Counted from the first letter of the stretch, positions 8,741 to 17,572 are shown. The stretch: DNA of 64,000 nucleotides from Bosea sp. NBC_00550 (GCF_026020075.1 NZ_CP102773.1:186001-250000), one strand, 5' to 3'. Numbers and translations are program-made. Notes: generated by a model not told the origin, from the letters alone.

Positions 8741-9766
8741 ATGTCGAGCAACACATTCCGCCCGATCCCGAACATTATCGCCATCGAGGACGTCACGGGC
8801 CTGCGGGAACGGAGCCTCCTGCAGAAGCTGCTCGCGAGCCAGCCGTTCTGGGTGACGATCGCCCTGATCGCCATGATCCTCGTGATGACATGGGATCAAC
8901 CGGACGCCTTTGCCTCGGCCGACAACTTCTTTAACATCACCCGGAACTTCGCCTTCATTGGCATCATGGCGATCGGCATGACCGCCGTTATTCTCACCGG
9001 CGGCATCGATTTGTCGGTTGGGTCGATCATGGGGCTCGCCGGCGTCGTCAGCGGACTTGTCCTCCAGGCCGAGGGGCATTGGCTGCTCGCGATCTTCGCC
9101 GGCCTTCTCACCGGCGCGGCTGTCGGGGTCGTGAACGGCGTGCTGATTTCCTATGTCGGCCTACCGGCCTTCGTCGTCACGCTCGGGATGCTGTCGGGCG
9201 CCCGATCGCTTGCCATCGTCCTGTCCGAAAACAAGATGATCTACGAATTCGGCCCTTGGGGAGACACCTTCAACGCCATCGGCGGCGGGGCCATCTTCGG
9301 CATCGCCAACCCGGTCTGGGTGCTGCTCGCGCTGGCCATCATCTTCAGCATCATCCTGAACTTCACCGGCTGGGGCAATTATCTCTACGCCATCGGCAGC
9401 AACGAAAATGCCGCCCGCCTGACGGGCGTGCCGGTCCGGCGGATCAAGCTGCAGGCCTATATCGTCTCAGGCCTGACAGCCGCGCTGAGCGCCGTTCTCA
9501 TCGTCGGCTGGCAAGGCTCGGCCATCAATGCGCTCGGACAGGGCTACGAATTGCGGGTGATCGCGTCGACCGTGATCGGCGGTGCGGATCTGATGGGTGG
9601 CCAGGGCGGAGCCTACGGCGCCGTGATCGGGGCTGCGCTGATCGAGGTGATCCGCAACTCTCTGCTCATGGCCGGGGTCGATTCCAACTGGCAGGGCGCC
9701 TTCGTCGGCCTGTTCATCGTATTGGCGGTTCTGCTGCAGCGGATCCGCGGCAAGGGTTCGGCATAG
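8741..9766 (+). CDS. Sugar ABC transporter permease (RbsC/FrcC-like)
   Basis: 341 residues from the ATG at 8741, preferred because AAGGAG lies 6 bp upstream. An alternative ATG at 8720 overlaps the ATPase stop and adds 7 residues. It is a BPD_transp_2-type permease with 8-10 hydrophobic segments. The family block GMTAVILTGGIDLSVGSIMG, the loop GLPAFVVTLGMLSGARS and the C-terminal GVDSNWQGAFVGLFIVLAVL are all present. It pairs with the flanking ATPase and binding protein as a ribose/xylose/fructose-class importer. The sugar is not determinable from sequence. Confidence 0.92.
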   Translation: MSSNTFRPIPNIIAIEDVTGLRERSLLQKLLASQPFWVTIALIAMILVMTWDQPDAFASADNFFNITRNFAFIGIMAIGMTAVILTGGIDLSVGSIMGLAGVVSGLVLQAEGHWLLAIFAGLLTGAAVGVVNGVLISYVGLPAFVVTLGMLSGARSLAIVLSENKMIYEFGPWGDTFNAIGGGAIFGIANPVWVLLALAIIFSIILNFTGWGNYLYAIGSNENAARLTGVPVRRIKLQAYIVSGLTAALSAVLIVGWQGSAINALGQGYELRVIASTVIGGADLMGGQGGAYGAVIGAALIEVIRNSLLMAGVDSNWQGAFVGLFIVLAVLLQRIRGKGSA

Positions 9767-9804
9767 GAACACCGGACAATAATAACCACCAGGAGGAGAG
9801 GCTC

Positions 9805-10818
9805 ATGAAAACGCTGACTTTAGGTGTCGCCGCGCTCGCACTGCTCGCCGTTGGAGGAGAAGCCCAGTCTCAGGGCAAGAAATACGTCTTCGCCCTGGTG
9901 CCCAAGAACATGAACAATCCCTTCTTCGACCAGGCCCGCGACGGCTGCAAGAAGGCCGAGAAGGAACTCAACGGCGCGATCGAGTGCCTTTATATCGGAC
10001 CTGGGGAACATGGCGGCGGCGATGAACAGGTCCAGGTCATCAACGATCTCATTGCCAAGAAGGTCGATGGCATCGCCGTCTCGCCGTCGAATGCCGCCGC
10101 GATGGGCAAGGCGCTCGAGGGCGCAAAGAAAGCGGGAATTCCGGTTCTGACCTGGGATTCCGACCTGCTTGCGAAGGACAAGGGCCTGCGCAGCGCCTAT
10201 GTCGGCACCTATAACTACGACATCGGCGTCAATCTCGCGAAGCTCGTCCAGCAAATCAAGCCGAAGGGCGGCACGATCTGCATCCAGTCGGGCGGTGCGG
10301 CGGCTGCAAACCATAACGAGCGCATGCAAGGGATTCGCGATACGCTTGCCGGCGCGAAATCGGCCTCCGCGCCGGGTGCCAAGCTCACCGGCCAGCATGG
10401 CTGGACGGAAGCCGCGGGTTGCCCGCTCTATACCAATGACGACTTCCCGCTCTCGGTGCAGCAGATGGAGGATACGCTCGGCAAGAACCCCAAGCTCGAT
10501 GCCTTCGTGCCGACCGGCGGCTTCCCGCAATTCATCCCGCAAGCGTATCGCAAGGTCGCCGAGAAGTATAAGGCCCGGATCGATGACGGCTCGCTTGCGC
10601 TGGTCGTCGCAGATACGCTGCCCGTCCAGATGGATCTCCTGAAGGCAGGCCTGTCCAAGGGGCAAGTCGGTCAACGCCCCTTCGAGATGGGCTACAGGAC
10701 CATGCTGTTCCTGAAGGATATGAAGGACGGCAAACCCGCCCCGAAGGATCCGACCTATACCGGCCTGGATGTCTGCACGCCGCAGAATGCCGCGACCTGC
10801 GTCGGCGCCGGGAGCTAA
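9805..10818 (+). CDS. Sugar ABC transporter periplasmic binding protein (family 2, FrcB/RbsB-like)
   Basis: 337 residues. The start at 9805 follows AGGAGGAG, and residues 1-22 form a signal peptide. The open frame extends far upstream, but that part is the shadow of the permease. Peripla_BP_4 features are visible: YVFALVPKNMNNPFFDQARD at the first strand, LIAKKVDGIAVSPSNAAAM, GIPVLTWDSDL, and GYRTMLFLKDMKDGKPAP near the C-terminus. Two late Cys (VCTPQNAATCV) may form a disulfide. The gene lies 38 bp after the permease and completes the importer. Confidence 0.93.
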   Translation: MKTLTLGVAALALLAVGGEAQSQGKKYVFALVPKNMNNPFFDQARDGCKKAEKELNGAIECLYIGPGEHGGGDEQVQVINDLIAKKVDGIAVSPSNAAAMGKALEGAKKAGIPVLTWDSDLLAKDKGLRSAYVGTYNYDIGVNLAKLVQQIKPKGGTICIQSGGAAAANHNERMQGIRDTLAGAKSASAPGAKLTGQHGWTEAAGCPLYTNDDFPLSVQQMEDTLGKNPKLDAFVPTGGFPQFIPQAYRKVAEKYKARIDDGSLALVVADTLPVQMDLLKAGLSKGQVGQRPFEMGYRTMLFLKDMKDGKPAPKDPTYTGLDVCTPQNAATCVGAGS

Positions 10819-10821
10819 AGA

Positions 10822-10904
10822 TCGGCCCGAAAAGTGGATGGCGGTTTTGGGGCAAAGCCGATGCCAATGGTTAGATCATCGGACCGGATACGATATCCGG
10901 TCCG
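10822..10904. repeat. Hyphomicrobiales-type intergenic repeat with perfect hairpin
   Basis: The segment reads cccgaaaagtggatggcggt and onward to gatcatc, resembling the CCGAAAAGTGG/ACCGGTTTTCGG/GATCATGC intergenic repeat I recall from many Hyphomicrobiales genomes. It is followed by an 11-bp perfect hairpin (10880-10890 pairing with 10894-10904, loop CGA). There is no T-tract. The hairpin lies 61 bp after the binding-protein stop and may act as a transcript 3' end. Confidence 0.6.
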
Positions 10905-11300
10905 GCGAACTAAGCGAGGGCGGGATGCCGTCCCGCTCGGGCGCTGACTTCGCCCGGGCTCGCAGTCAGCCGCGATACGGAGCCAGGCATGCGCCCCAGA
11001 ACAGGCTGGAAAAGTACCATGTTGGCGGCCCAAACCCGGCAGCTCCAGCAAGGCAGCAACCTCGTTCTCCAAGGCACGCGGATCGGCGCCCTGCAATATT
11101 TTGGCGCGCTCGCCTCGACTTCGGCGGGCTGGGCGCCGTGCATGCGCCAGCGCTCTGCCCAGGCCGCCAGCAGCAGAGGTTCGGCGGCGTAGGCAAAGCG
11201 ATTGCCGGCAAGTATGAGGTGAGCGCCGGGTTTCAGCCGTGACGCAATGGCGTCAGGAAAGTCGCCGATCTGGTAGGCTTTCTGGAGCGATCCGAGGGCT
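10905..11300 (-). pseudogene. Degenerate coding remnant, family unknown
   Basis: On the minus strand, coding-like sequence runs from about 11317 (MKRAMQALGSLQKAYQIGDF, then ASRLKPGAHLILAGNRFAYA and WAERWRMHGAQPAEVEA). It continues in another frame as ADPRALENEVAALLELPG down to about 11000. The amino-acid pattern looks protein-like across the frame change, so this is probably a decayed gene. I cannot assign a family. It is flanked by a repeat on one side and an IS1182 fragment on the other. Confidence 0.35.
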
Positions 11301-11303
11301 TGC

Positions 11304-11526
11304 ATGGCGCGCTTCATCGAAGGCGAGAACCGGCGGCAGACAGAGCTCCTGCCCGCCTGTCTTTTGGATTACGTCAGCGAAGACAACCCGGTCCGGGTGG
11401 TGGATGTCGTCATCAACTAACTCGATTTGAGAGCGATTGGCTTTGGCGCCCGGCCTCGACGGGGCGGCTTGGATACCATCCCGCTACCCTTCCCAAGCTG
11501 TACCTCTACACGATCCGGCGTTGACA
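11304..11526 (+). pseudogene. IS1182-family transposase N-terminal fragment
   Basis: The ATG at 11304 begins MARFIEGENRRQTELLPACL, then LDYVSEDNPVRVVDVVIN, an in-frame stop, and LDLRAIGFGARP. A shifted frame then supplies TGRLGYHPATLPKLYLYTIR. This is the conserved N-terminus of IS1182-type transposases (TLLPECLDDYV.EDNPVRV...GRP.YHPA.LLKLY.YGY), truncated at about 75 residues and interrupted by a stop and a frameshift. It belongs to a different subgroup from the intact element at 25183-26706. Confidence 0.75.
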
Positions 11527-11590
11527 AAAATAAGGCTGATGCCGGATCTCCTCCGCGAGTTCATGGATCGCGGATGACGACGCGACTCCC

Positions 11591-12487
11591 CTAGCGAGAT
11601 GAAAGCCCGAACGTACCAATAGCCTGTCGCGTTGCATCCGCTACGACGGCATCAATGGCGTCGGGTGATGCGTTTTGCGCGCCCGTGAAGAACACGCAGA
11701 TCAGAATCGATGGCCCGCTTGGCGGCCAAATAATGCCGATATTGTTGTGCGTCGCCCGCGCCCCGGTGCCGGTCTTGTGGCCGACGGTGTAGCCGGCGGG
11801 GACGCCTGCCTTGATCCGGCCTGCCCCGGTCGGAGTCTCGGTGATCCAGCGCACAAGCAACTGCAGGTGCGCCGCCGAGAGCAAGTTGCCGCGCAAGACC
11901 TCGTCGAGATTGGCGACATACTGCTCGGCCGTGGTGGTGTCGCGCATGTCGCCGGGCAACGCGGTGTTCAGCTCGGTTTCCATTCGATCAACGCGTGTGA
12001 CCTGGTCGCCGATGCTGCGATACCACTGCTGGAATGCAGCGAGACCGCCCATTTCGCGGATGAGGATATTCGCCGCTGGGTTGTCGCTAATCTCGACAGT
12101 TGCTTTGCACAGCTCCTCCAGCGTGAGCGTTCTGCCGATCGCCGGCTGCGTGACCGGCCCATGCGGCACCATGTCGGCGGCTGTGATCGGGACGGCTCGG
12201 TCGAGCCGGTCGCGCCCCTGCTGCACAGTCTGCATCACATAGGCTGCGAGAAACAGTTTGAATGTTGAACAGAAAGCGAAGCGCTCGGTCGAGCGCCAGC
12301 CGACCCGCTGACTCTCCCGCGTGGCGAAAAGCCCGAGGCGGCCGCCATGGCGCACTTCCAGGGACCGAAGATCGAGACTAGCCCGAGGTGCAGCCGCGGC
12401 ATGCCCGGCGCCAAAAAGAGCGGCACCAGCGCCGATCAAGAACCAGCGGCGGTCCGCCACAAGGGAATCGATGGTGCGAGTTGTCAT
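11591..12487 (-). CDS. Class A beta-lactamase (serine), Tat-type leader
   Basis: 298 residues. All class A motifs are present: STFK with nucleophile Ser74 and Lys77, SDN at 134-136, omega-loop Glu170 in RMETELN, and KTG at 238-240. It hydrolyses beta-lactams in the periplasm. The leader contains DRRWFLIGAG, a twin-arginine pattern, so Tat export is likely. A Cys precedes the nucleophile (Cys73, Ambler 69), but the partner position after KTGT is Gly, so the Cys69-Cys238 disulfide of KPC-type carbapenemases cannot form. The gene is divergent from a LysR gene across a 103-bp region, the classical ampR-bla arrangement. Its spectrum cannot be predicted. Confidence 0.95.
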   Translation of the reverse strand: MTTRTIDSLVADRRWFLIGAGAALFGAGHAAAAPRASLDLRSLEVRHGGRLGLFATRESQRVGWRSTERFAFCSTFKLFLAAYVMQTVQQGRDRLDRAVPITAADMVPHGPVTQPAIGRTLTLEELCKATVEISDNPAANILIREMGGLAAFQQWYRSIGDQVTRVDRMETELNTALPGDMRDTTTAEQYVANLDEVLRGNLLSAAHLQLLVRWITETPTGAGRIKAGVPAGYTVGHKTGTGARATHNNIGIIWPPSGPSILICVFFTGAQNASPDAIDAVVADATRQAIGTFGLSSR

Positions 12488-12590
12488 GTGCGTTTCGTCT
12501 CCAGAGGGAGGCGCAGAGGTAGCGAGGCCGCATGGCCCTAGCCAAATGATCGTTACTCAGATTTGATATGAATAAAATTGGGGCTTCTGG
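12488..12590. promoter_or_regulatory. Divergent bla/LysR promoter region
   Basis: 103 bp between the beta-lactamase and the AmpR-like gene. The half near the regulator is AT-rich and holds an imperfect dyad TCA-N9-TGA at 12557-12571, a plausible LysR-type site. I could not match the AmpR consensus with certainty. Confidence 0.45.
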
Positions 12591-13454
12591 ATGGATGTTT
12601 CGAGACTGCCGCTCAACGCCTTGCGCGCCTTTGAGGCATCGGCACGGCTCGGTAGCCTGACCAAGGCCGGGATGGAGCTGCGCGTCGGCCAGACCGCTAT
12701 TAGTCATCAGATCAAGCTGCTTGAGAAGGATCTCGGCTTCATCTTGTTCGAGCGCTTGCCGCGTGGCATCGCCCTGACCGAGGAGGCCCAGGCGTTGCTG
12801 CCGGTGCTGACGGATGCGCTACGGCGAGTCGGCGACAAGGTGCACCAGCTGCGTACAGGCGGCACGGCCGAGATTCTCACGATCGGCGTGGTGAGCAGCT
12901 TCGCCCTCGGATGGCTCCTGCCGCGCCTGCAGGACTTCAACGCGCGGCATCCGCAGATCGAGGTGCGGATCAAGACGAACAACAACCGTGCCGACACGCT
13001 CCTAGACGGCCTCGATCTGTTCATTCGGTTCGGTGACGGCGCCTGGCACGGCACCGAGGCGGTCGAGCTGATGCAAGCCCCGCTTGCTCCGGTCTGCAGC
13101 CCTGCGCTCGCCATGTCAGTCCGCACTCCGGCTGACCTGCTGGCCCAGCACCTCCTGCGCTCATACCGCCAGGACGAATGGCCGCTCTGGTTCCTTACCG
13201 TGGGGCTGACCCCGCCGGTTGCGCGAGGCTGGATTTTTGATAATTCGCTGGCGCTGGTCGAAGCGGCAGCGCAAGGTCTAGGCGTTGCGCTTGTCCCCGC
13301 CGCGATGTTCTCGCGTGATATCTCTTCCGGACGGATCGTACAGCCGCTCGACCTCGGTATCGTCACCGGGGCCTACTGGATGACGCGGCTGAGATCACGG
13401 ACCGAAACCAGCGCCATGGTGGCCTTTAAGAGGTGGATTGTCGCTGAGCTGTAG
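12591..13454 (+). CDS. LysR-family regulator, AmpR/GcvA-like
   Basis: 287 residues. The N-terminal winged helix-turn-helix (LPLNALRAFEASARLGSLTK, then QTAISHQIKLLEKDLG) resembles AmpR and GcvA, which share the LPLNALRAFEA opening. The effector domain spans about residues 90-287 (VVSSFALGWLLPRLQDFNAR, later FDNSLALVEAAAQGLGVAL). In the AmpR paradigm this protein represses or activates the divergent beta-lactamase in response to peptidoglycan fragments. The context fits that role, and the M15 peptidase downstream adds to it. Effector identity is inference. Confidence 0.88.
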   Translation: MDVSRLPLNALRAFEASARLGSLTKAGMELRVGQTAISHQIKLLEKDLGFILFERLPRGIALTEEAQALLPVLTDALRRVGDKVHQLRTGGTAEILTIGVVSSFALGWLLPRLQDFNARHPQIEVRIKTNNNRADTLLDGLDLFIRFGDGAWHGTEAVELMQAPLAPVCSPALAMSVRTPADLLAQHLLRSYRQDEWPLWFLTVGLTPPVARGWIFDNSLALVEAAAQGLGVALVPAAMFSRDISSGRIVQPLDLGIVTGAYWMTRLRSRTETSAMVAFKRWIVAEL

Positions 13455-13640
13455 GCTGAGAATGGCAACCGGTCTGCGGCATCAAAGCGGACCATTTTTC
13501 AACGGTAAGCGGCAAGATGGACATTGGCGCATCGCCCGGAAACAGACATTCACACGGTGCGGCTCCAGGTCATTTTCGAGACAAATGGATCCTCTGCCTG
13601 CCTTCCTTTCGAGGCTCTCACAGGTAAATGTTGATCTATC

Positions 13641-14213
13641 ATGTCCTCTCGTGCACGCGCCGCCTGCTTGCTGCCGATCAGCCTCTTGCTGACGAGCCTC
13701 GCGCTGGCATGCGCCGCGCACGGCCAATCAGGCACTCCAAGCGCTGATGGTGTCTACGCCAGAATCCCGATCCGCGACGAGTTCGGCCGCGACCAGATTC
13801 CGATGTTTCGCTCGTGGAACCCGAACCCGGTGGGAAATCACGACGCCAACCTGCGTGCGCTCGACCCAATCCTCGCCAATATCGTTAGAGGGGCGCAAGC
13901 CGGCCTTCCGAACCTGCGCTTTGTCATTGGCTCGGGCCGGCGTGACCGAGATCAACAAGGTCGGGCCGTGGCCTGGGGATGGTCGAGGACGAAAAGCTCT
14001 TCGCATCGCTCCGGACGGGCTGTGGATCTCTGGCCGCTCGACGGGGAGGGGCGTGTCGTCTTCGATCCGACGCTTCAGGGCCAAATCGCCGCGGCCATGA
14101 GAAAGGCCGCCTCGGACACTGGGGTCCGGCTTCGCTGGGGCGGTCACTTTGGTCGCTACAAGGACAATGACCGGTCGCATTTTGAACTGGCGGCGAGGCG
14201 TCATCGCAGATGA
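13641..14213 (+). CDS. Secreted M15-family peptidoglycan peptidase
   Basis: 190 residues with a signal peptide or lipoprotein-like leader (hydrophobic 9-25, ALAC at 21-24). The C-terminal M15 domain carries the zinc ligands His122 and Asp129 in SSHRSGRAVDLWP and His180 in NDRSHFEL, with WGGHF between them. Such enzymes cleave the D-Ala-D-Ala or L-Ala-D-Glu bond of cell-wall peptides. It lies 186 bp after the AmpR-like gene in the same direction. Together with the beta-lactamase it forms a small cell-wall-related cluster. A Cys at 24 could be lipidated, but the lipobox is not canonical. Confidence 0.85.
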   Translation: MSSRARAACLLPISLLLTSLALACAAHGQSGTPSADGVYARIPIRDEFGRDQIPMFRSWNPNPVGNHDANLRALDPILANIVRGAQAGLPNLRFVIGSGRRDRDQQGRAVAWGWSRTKSSSHRSGRAVDLWPLDGEGRVVFDPTLQGQIAAAMRKAASDTGVRLRWGGHFGRYKDNDRSHFELAARRHRR

Positions 14214-14344
14214 CGGCAACTGACGAGACCTGTGAGGACGCACACGGCCGACTAGAGGCACGGTTTCCACTGGATGGCACGTCACAACCGTCGCTAACAT
14301 CGCGGATGCCGACGGGATTGCGGTTGCGCGGCACTACGGGACAC

Positions 14345-15277
14345 TCAACGATCGCCTGACGGATGCGCTCGCTGATGAGTGTTTCCCCCGCCGGCAGCAT
14401 CACGGAGTTTTTCGACCAGGAGACTGGCAGGAAGCGACAGTCCCTTGTTCCTTACCGAGATGACAAATTGGCGGCGGGCCCAAGGGTCGGTCAGCGGGAC
14501 CACCGTCAGACACAGTGCCTGTTGAACGGCGCGCGCTTCCTCGCCAGGGACGATGGCGACTGCCAGACCAGCGGCGACGATCCGGTAGGCAGCATCCACC
14601 GTCGACACCTGGATCCGGTGGATCAGCTGCTTTCCGGCTGCTCCTGCGGCGCTCCGTTGTCTTTGCTGCATGATGCTGCGAGCCAGGATATCGACGTGCT
14701 CGTAATCCAGGGTCTCGCTAAATGCGACCGAGTCGCGGCTGGCAAGCGGGTGCCCCTCGGGTACAACGACGGCGAGGTGATCCCGGTGATAGGGAAAGAG
14801 GGTCAGATCTCGGAAGTCCACCGCATCCCAGCAAACGCCGATGTCGGCTCGTCCCTCTTCGACGCCCCTTACAACCTCCCAGATTTCCCGCTCTTCCATG
14901 CTCACTCGGACGTCGCGATACATCTTGGCGAAGCGACCAATATCATTGGGTAGAAACTGGGCGAGCGCCGACTTGCTGCCGAAAACGCGAACGTGGCCCT
15001 GCACACCCTGCGCAAAGGCGCCGAGGTCCGATTTGATCCGGTCGAGCATCTGCAGCGACTCGCGCGCATAGCGGCAGAGCGCCTCGCCCGCGGCCGTGAC
15101 CGTCACGCCTCGGCGACCACGTTCAAACAATCTGACGCCGGCTTCGCTTTCCATATGGGCGAGGCGCTTGCTGACGGCCGAGGGCACGATCGCTTCCCTC
15201 TGGGCTGCGGCCGCGATGATGCCCTCCTCGCAGACGGCTACGAACAAGCGCAAGGACACGGGGTCGAAACTGCGCAT
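14345..15277 (-). CDS. LysR-family transcriptional regulator
   Basis: 310 residues from the ATG at 15277, chosen for the GGAGG 7 bp upstream and because MRSFDPVSLRLFVAVCEEG is the usual LysR N-terminus. A longer frame to 15340 adds no conserved residues. The helix-turn-helix reads QREAIVPSAVSKRLAHMESE, and the effector domain begins near VQGHVRVFGSKSALAQFLP. It is divergent from the Bug-type binding protein and tartrate dehydratase genes and so is their likely regulator, probably sensing tartrate or a related hydroxy-acid. Confidence 0.9.
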   Translation of the reverse strand: MRSFDPVSLRLFVAVCEEGIIAAAAQREAIVPSAVSKRLAHMESEAGVRLFERGRRGVTVTAAGEALCRYARESLQMLDRIKSDLGAFAQGVQGHVRVFGSKSALAQFLPNDIGRFAKMYRDVRVSMEEREIWEVVRGVEEGRADIGVCWDAVDFRDLTLFPYHRDHLAVVVPEGHPLASRDSVAFSETLDYEHVDILARSIMQQRQRSAAGAAGKQLIHRIQVSTVDAAYRIVAAGLAVAIVPGEEARAVQQALCLTVVPLTDPWARRQFVISVRNKGLSLPASLLVEKLRDAAGGGNTHQRAHPSGDR

Positions 15278-15408
15278 GACGCCTCCTGCAGAGCTTTGCA
15301 GCCATCTCCAAATGGAACGGCTTGGATGAAAAATGACCATGCCAGCGGTGGCTGATATTCCCTTCGCCTCGCTCTATCGTCCCGTCAACGAAGAACGGGG
15401 AGGCGACG

Positions 15409-16374
15409 ATGGCGAAACTGGCTCTTGGCATTTTGCTGGCGGCGGCGATCGCGACGCCGGCTGCGGCGCAGAATTATCCTTCACGGCCGATCACGATGAT
15501 CGTTCCTTTTGCCGCCGGGGGGCCGACCGACACGGTCGCTCGTGTGACCGCGGAAACTATGGGCCGCATTCTGGGCCAGAACATCATCGTCGAGAATGTG
15601 GCCGGCGCTGGCGGCACGACCGGCAGTCATCGAGCGGTTCGCTCCGATCCCGATGGGCACACCATCCTGCTCAACCATCTCGGTCTGGCGACGGCTGTCA
15701 CGCTCTATCGCAAGCTGGCTTTCGATCCGACGGCCGATCTCAGGCCCGTCGGCGTCGTCTCGGATGCCAGCATGGCGATCATCGCCCGACCGGGATACCA
15801 GCCTGAATCGCTGGTGGATCTGATCAAGGACGTCAAAGCACGCGGGCAGGATGTGACATTTGCCCATTCTGGCCTGGGCGCCTCCTCGCAACTCTGCGGA
15901 CTGCTGTTCATGGCCGCCATGGACAAGAAGCTCACTCAGGTGCCTTTCCGGGGCGGCGGGCCAGTACTGCAGGCGCTGCTGGCGAACCAGGTCGACCTTG
16001 GCTGCGAGCAGGCCACCACTGCCGCGCCCCAGCTGCAGTCGAAGAGCATCAAGGGCTATGCAGTTACGAGCGCGCAGCGAATCCCCGCGCTTCCTGATCT
16101 GCCCACCGTCGGCGAAGGCGGCCTTCCCAACATGGAAATTAGCGTGTGGCACGGCCTCTTCGTGCCTGCGAAGACCCCAGACTCCGTGGTTCAGACTTTG
16201 TCGGCCGCGTTGGCGAAGGCGTTGCAGGACCCCACGCTCGCCAGACGTTTCATTGACATTAGCACTGTGCCGACGCCTGAAAAGGCCACGCCGCAGTCCC
16301 TGGCGCAGACGCTGAAAGACGACATCGGCCGCTGGCGTCCGCTGATCCAGGCCGCCGGTCAGTTCGCCGACTGA
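15409..16374 (+). CDS. Bug-family (TctC-type) tripartite transporter binding protein
   Basis: 321 residues with a signal peptide ending AAAQ near residue 21. Family hallmarks are present: YPSRPITMIVPFAAGGPTDT at the mature N-terminus, ENVAGAGGTTGS, and VPFRGGGPVLQALLANQVDL. Bug proteins deliver carboxylates to TctAB-type membrane proteins, but no tctA or tctB gene is present in the window, so it is an orphan or uses a distant transporter. The next gene encodes D-tartrate dehydratase, which points to D-tartrate or a related diacid as ligand (inference). Confidence 0.92.
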   Translation: MAKLALGILLAAAIATPAAAQNYPSRPITMIVPFAAGGPTDTVARVTAETMGRILGQNIIVENVAGAGGTTGSHRAVRSDPDGHTILLNHLGLATAVTLYRKLAFDPTADLRPVGVVSDASMAIIARPGYQPESLVDLIKDVKARGQDVTFAHSGLGASSQLCGLLFMAAMDKKLTQVPFRGGGPVLQALLANQVDLGCEQATTAAPQLQSKSIKGYAVTSAQRIPALPDLPTVGEGGLPNMEISVWHGLFVPAKTPDSVVQTLSAALAKALQDPTLARRFIDISTVPTPEKATPQSLAQTLKDDIGRWRPLIQAAGQFAD

Positions 16375-16408
16375 ACCCAGCCGCTCCTCCCACCAGGAAG
16401 CCCTCTAA

Positions 16409-17572
16409 ATGCGTATCGTCGACATCCGGGAGCGCACCGCTCCGATCGCCTCGCCCATCGCCAATGCCTTCATCGACTTCTCGAAGATGACGCTGAGCCT
16501 GGTTGCTGTCGTTACCAACGTCATCCGCGACGGCAAGCCGGTGATCGGCTACGGCTTCAACTCGAACGGGCGCTATGGCCAGGGCGGGTTGATCCGCGAG
16601 CGCTTCGCCCCGCGCGTGCTCCAGGCGGCGCCCAACAGCCTGCTCGATGCTGAGGGTGGCAATATCGATCCAGGCAAGGTGTGGGCCGCGATGTTCACCA
16701 ATGAGAAGCCCGGCGGCCATGGTGAGCGCTCCGTCGCCATGGGCACGATCGACATGGCGGTCTGGGACGCCGTCGCCAAGATCGCCGGCAAGCCGCTCTT
16801 CCGGCTGCTGGCGGAGCGCCACGGTACGCAGGCCGATCCTAAGGTCTTTGTCTATGCCGCCGGCGGCTACTACTACCCAGGCAAGGGGCTGGAGGGTCTG
16901 GCGGCCGAGATGGAGGGCTATCTCGACCGCGGCTACACGGTCGTGAAGATGAAGATCGGCGGCGCGCCGCTGGCAGACGACTGCAAGCGTATCGAGGCGG
17001 TGCTGAAGCTGCTGCCGGCCGGCAGCAGGCTCGCGGTCGATGCCAATGGCCGCTTCGATCTCGATACCGCGATCGCTTATGCCAAGGCGCTGCGCCAGTA
17101 CGACCTGTTCTGGTACGAGGAGGCCGGCGATCCGCTCGACTACGATCTTCAAGCCAGGCTCACCGAGCATTATCCCGGCCCGATGGCAACCGGCGAGAAC
17201 CTGTTCTCAATGCAGGACGCACGCAACCTGATCCGCTATGGCGGCATGCGGCCGGATCGCGACTGGCTGCAGTTCGACTGCGCGCTGAGCTACGGCCTCG
17301 TCGAGTATCTGCGCACGCTCGACATGCTCAAGGAAAACGGCTGGTCGTGGCGCCGCTGCATCCCCCATGGCGGCCACCAGATGTCGCTGAACATCGCGGC
17401 GGGGCTGGGGCTCGGCGGCAACGAGTCCTATCCGGACCTTTTCCAGCCCTATGGCGGTTTCCCGGATGGCGTCCGCGTCGAGGCCGGCCACATCGTCATG
17501 CCGGAACTGCCGGGCATCGGCTTCGAGCGCAAGTCGGACCTTATCGCGGAGATGCGTAGCCTCGCCGCGTGA
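16409..17572 (+). CDS. tarD: D(-)-tartrate dehydratase (enolase superfamily)
   Basis: 387 residues, the family's normal length. It closely resembles the Bradyrhizobium D-tartrate dehydratase as I remember it. Diagnostic stretches include GYGFNSNGRYGQGGLIRERF, NEKPGGHGERSVA and QFDCALSYGL. Catalytic KxK is Lys180-Met-Lys182, metal ligands are Asp211, Glu237 or Glu238, and Glu263, and the acid/base His320 is in IPHGGHQ. It converts D-tartrate to oxaloacetate in the cytoplasm. The gene follows the Bug protein by 34 bp and is probably co-transcribed with it under the divergent LysR regulator. Confidence 0.93.
   Translation: MRIVDIRERTAPIASPIANAFIDFSKMTLSLVAVVTNVIRDGKPVIGYGFNSNGRYGQGGLIRERFAPRVLQAAPNSLLDAEGGNIDPGKVWAAMFTNEKPGGHGERSVAMGTIDMAVWDAVAKIAGKPLFRLLAERHGTQADPKVFVYAAGGYYYPGKGLEGLAAEMEGYLDRGYTVVKMKIGGAPLADDCKRIEAVLKLLPAGSRLAVDANGRFDLDTAIAYAKALRQYDLFWYEEAGDPLDYDLQARLTEHYPGPMATGENLFSMQDARNLIRYGGMRPDRDWLQFDCALSYGLVEYLRTLDMLKENGWSWRRCIPHGGHQMSLNIAAGLGLGGNESYPDLFQPYGGFPDGVRVEAGHIVMPELPGIGFERKSDLIAEMRSLAA

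Noticed and set aside
9079..9804. N-terminal extension of the sugar-binding protein
   Set aside because: Shadow of the permease gene. The start at 9805 has AGGAGGAG and a signal peptide.
11591..12487. KPC-like carbapenemase
   Set aside because: Although Cys precedes the nucleophile Ser, the disulfide partner Cys238 is replaced by Gly, so the diagnostic bridge cannot form.
16259..17170. 303-codon minus-strand frame across tarD
   Set aside because: Antisense of a highly conserved enzyme with all catalytic residues; no features of its own.
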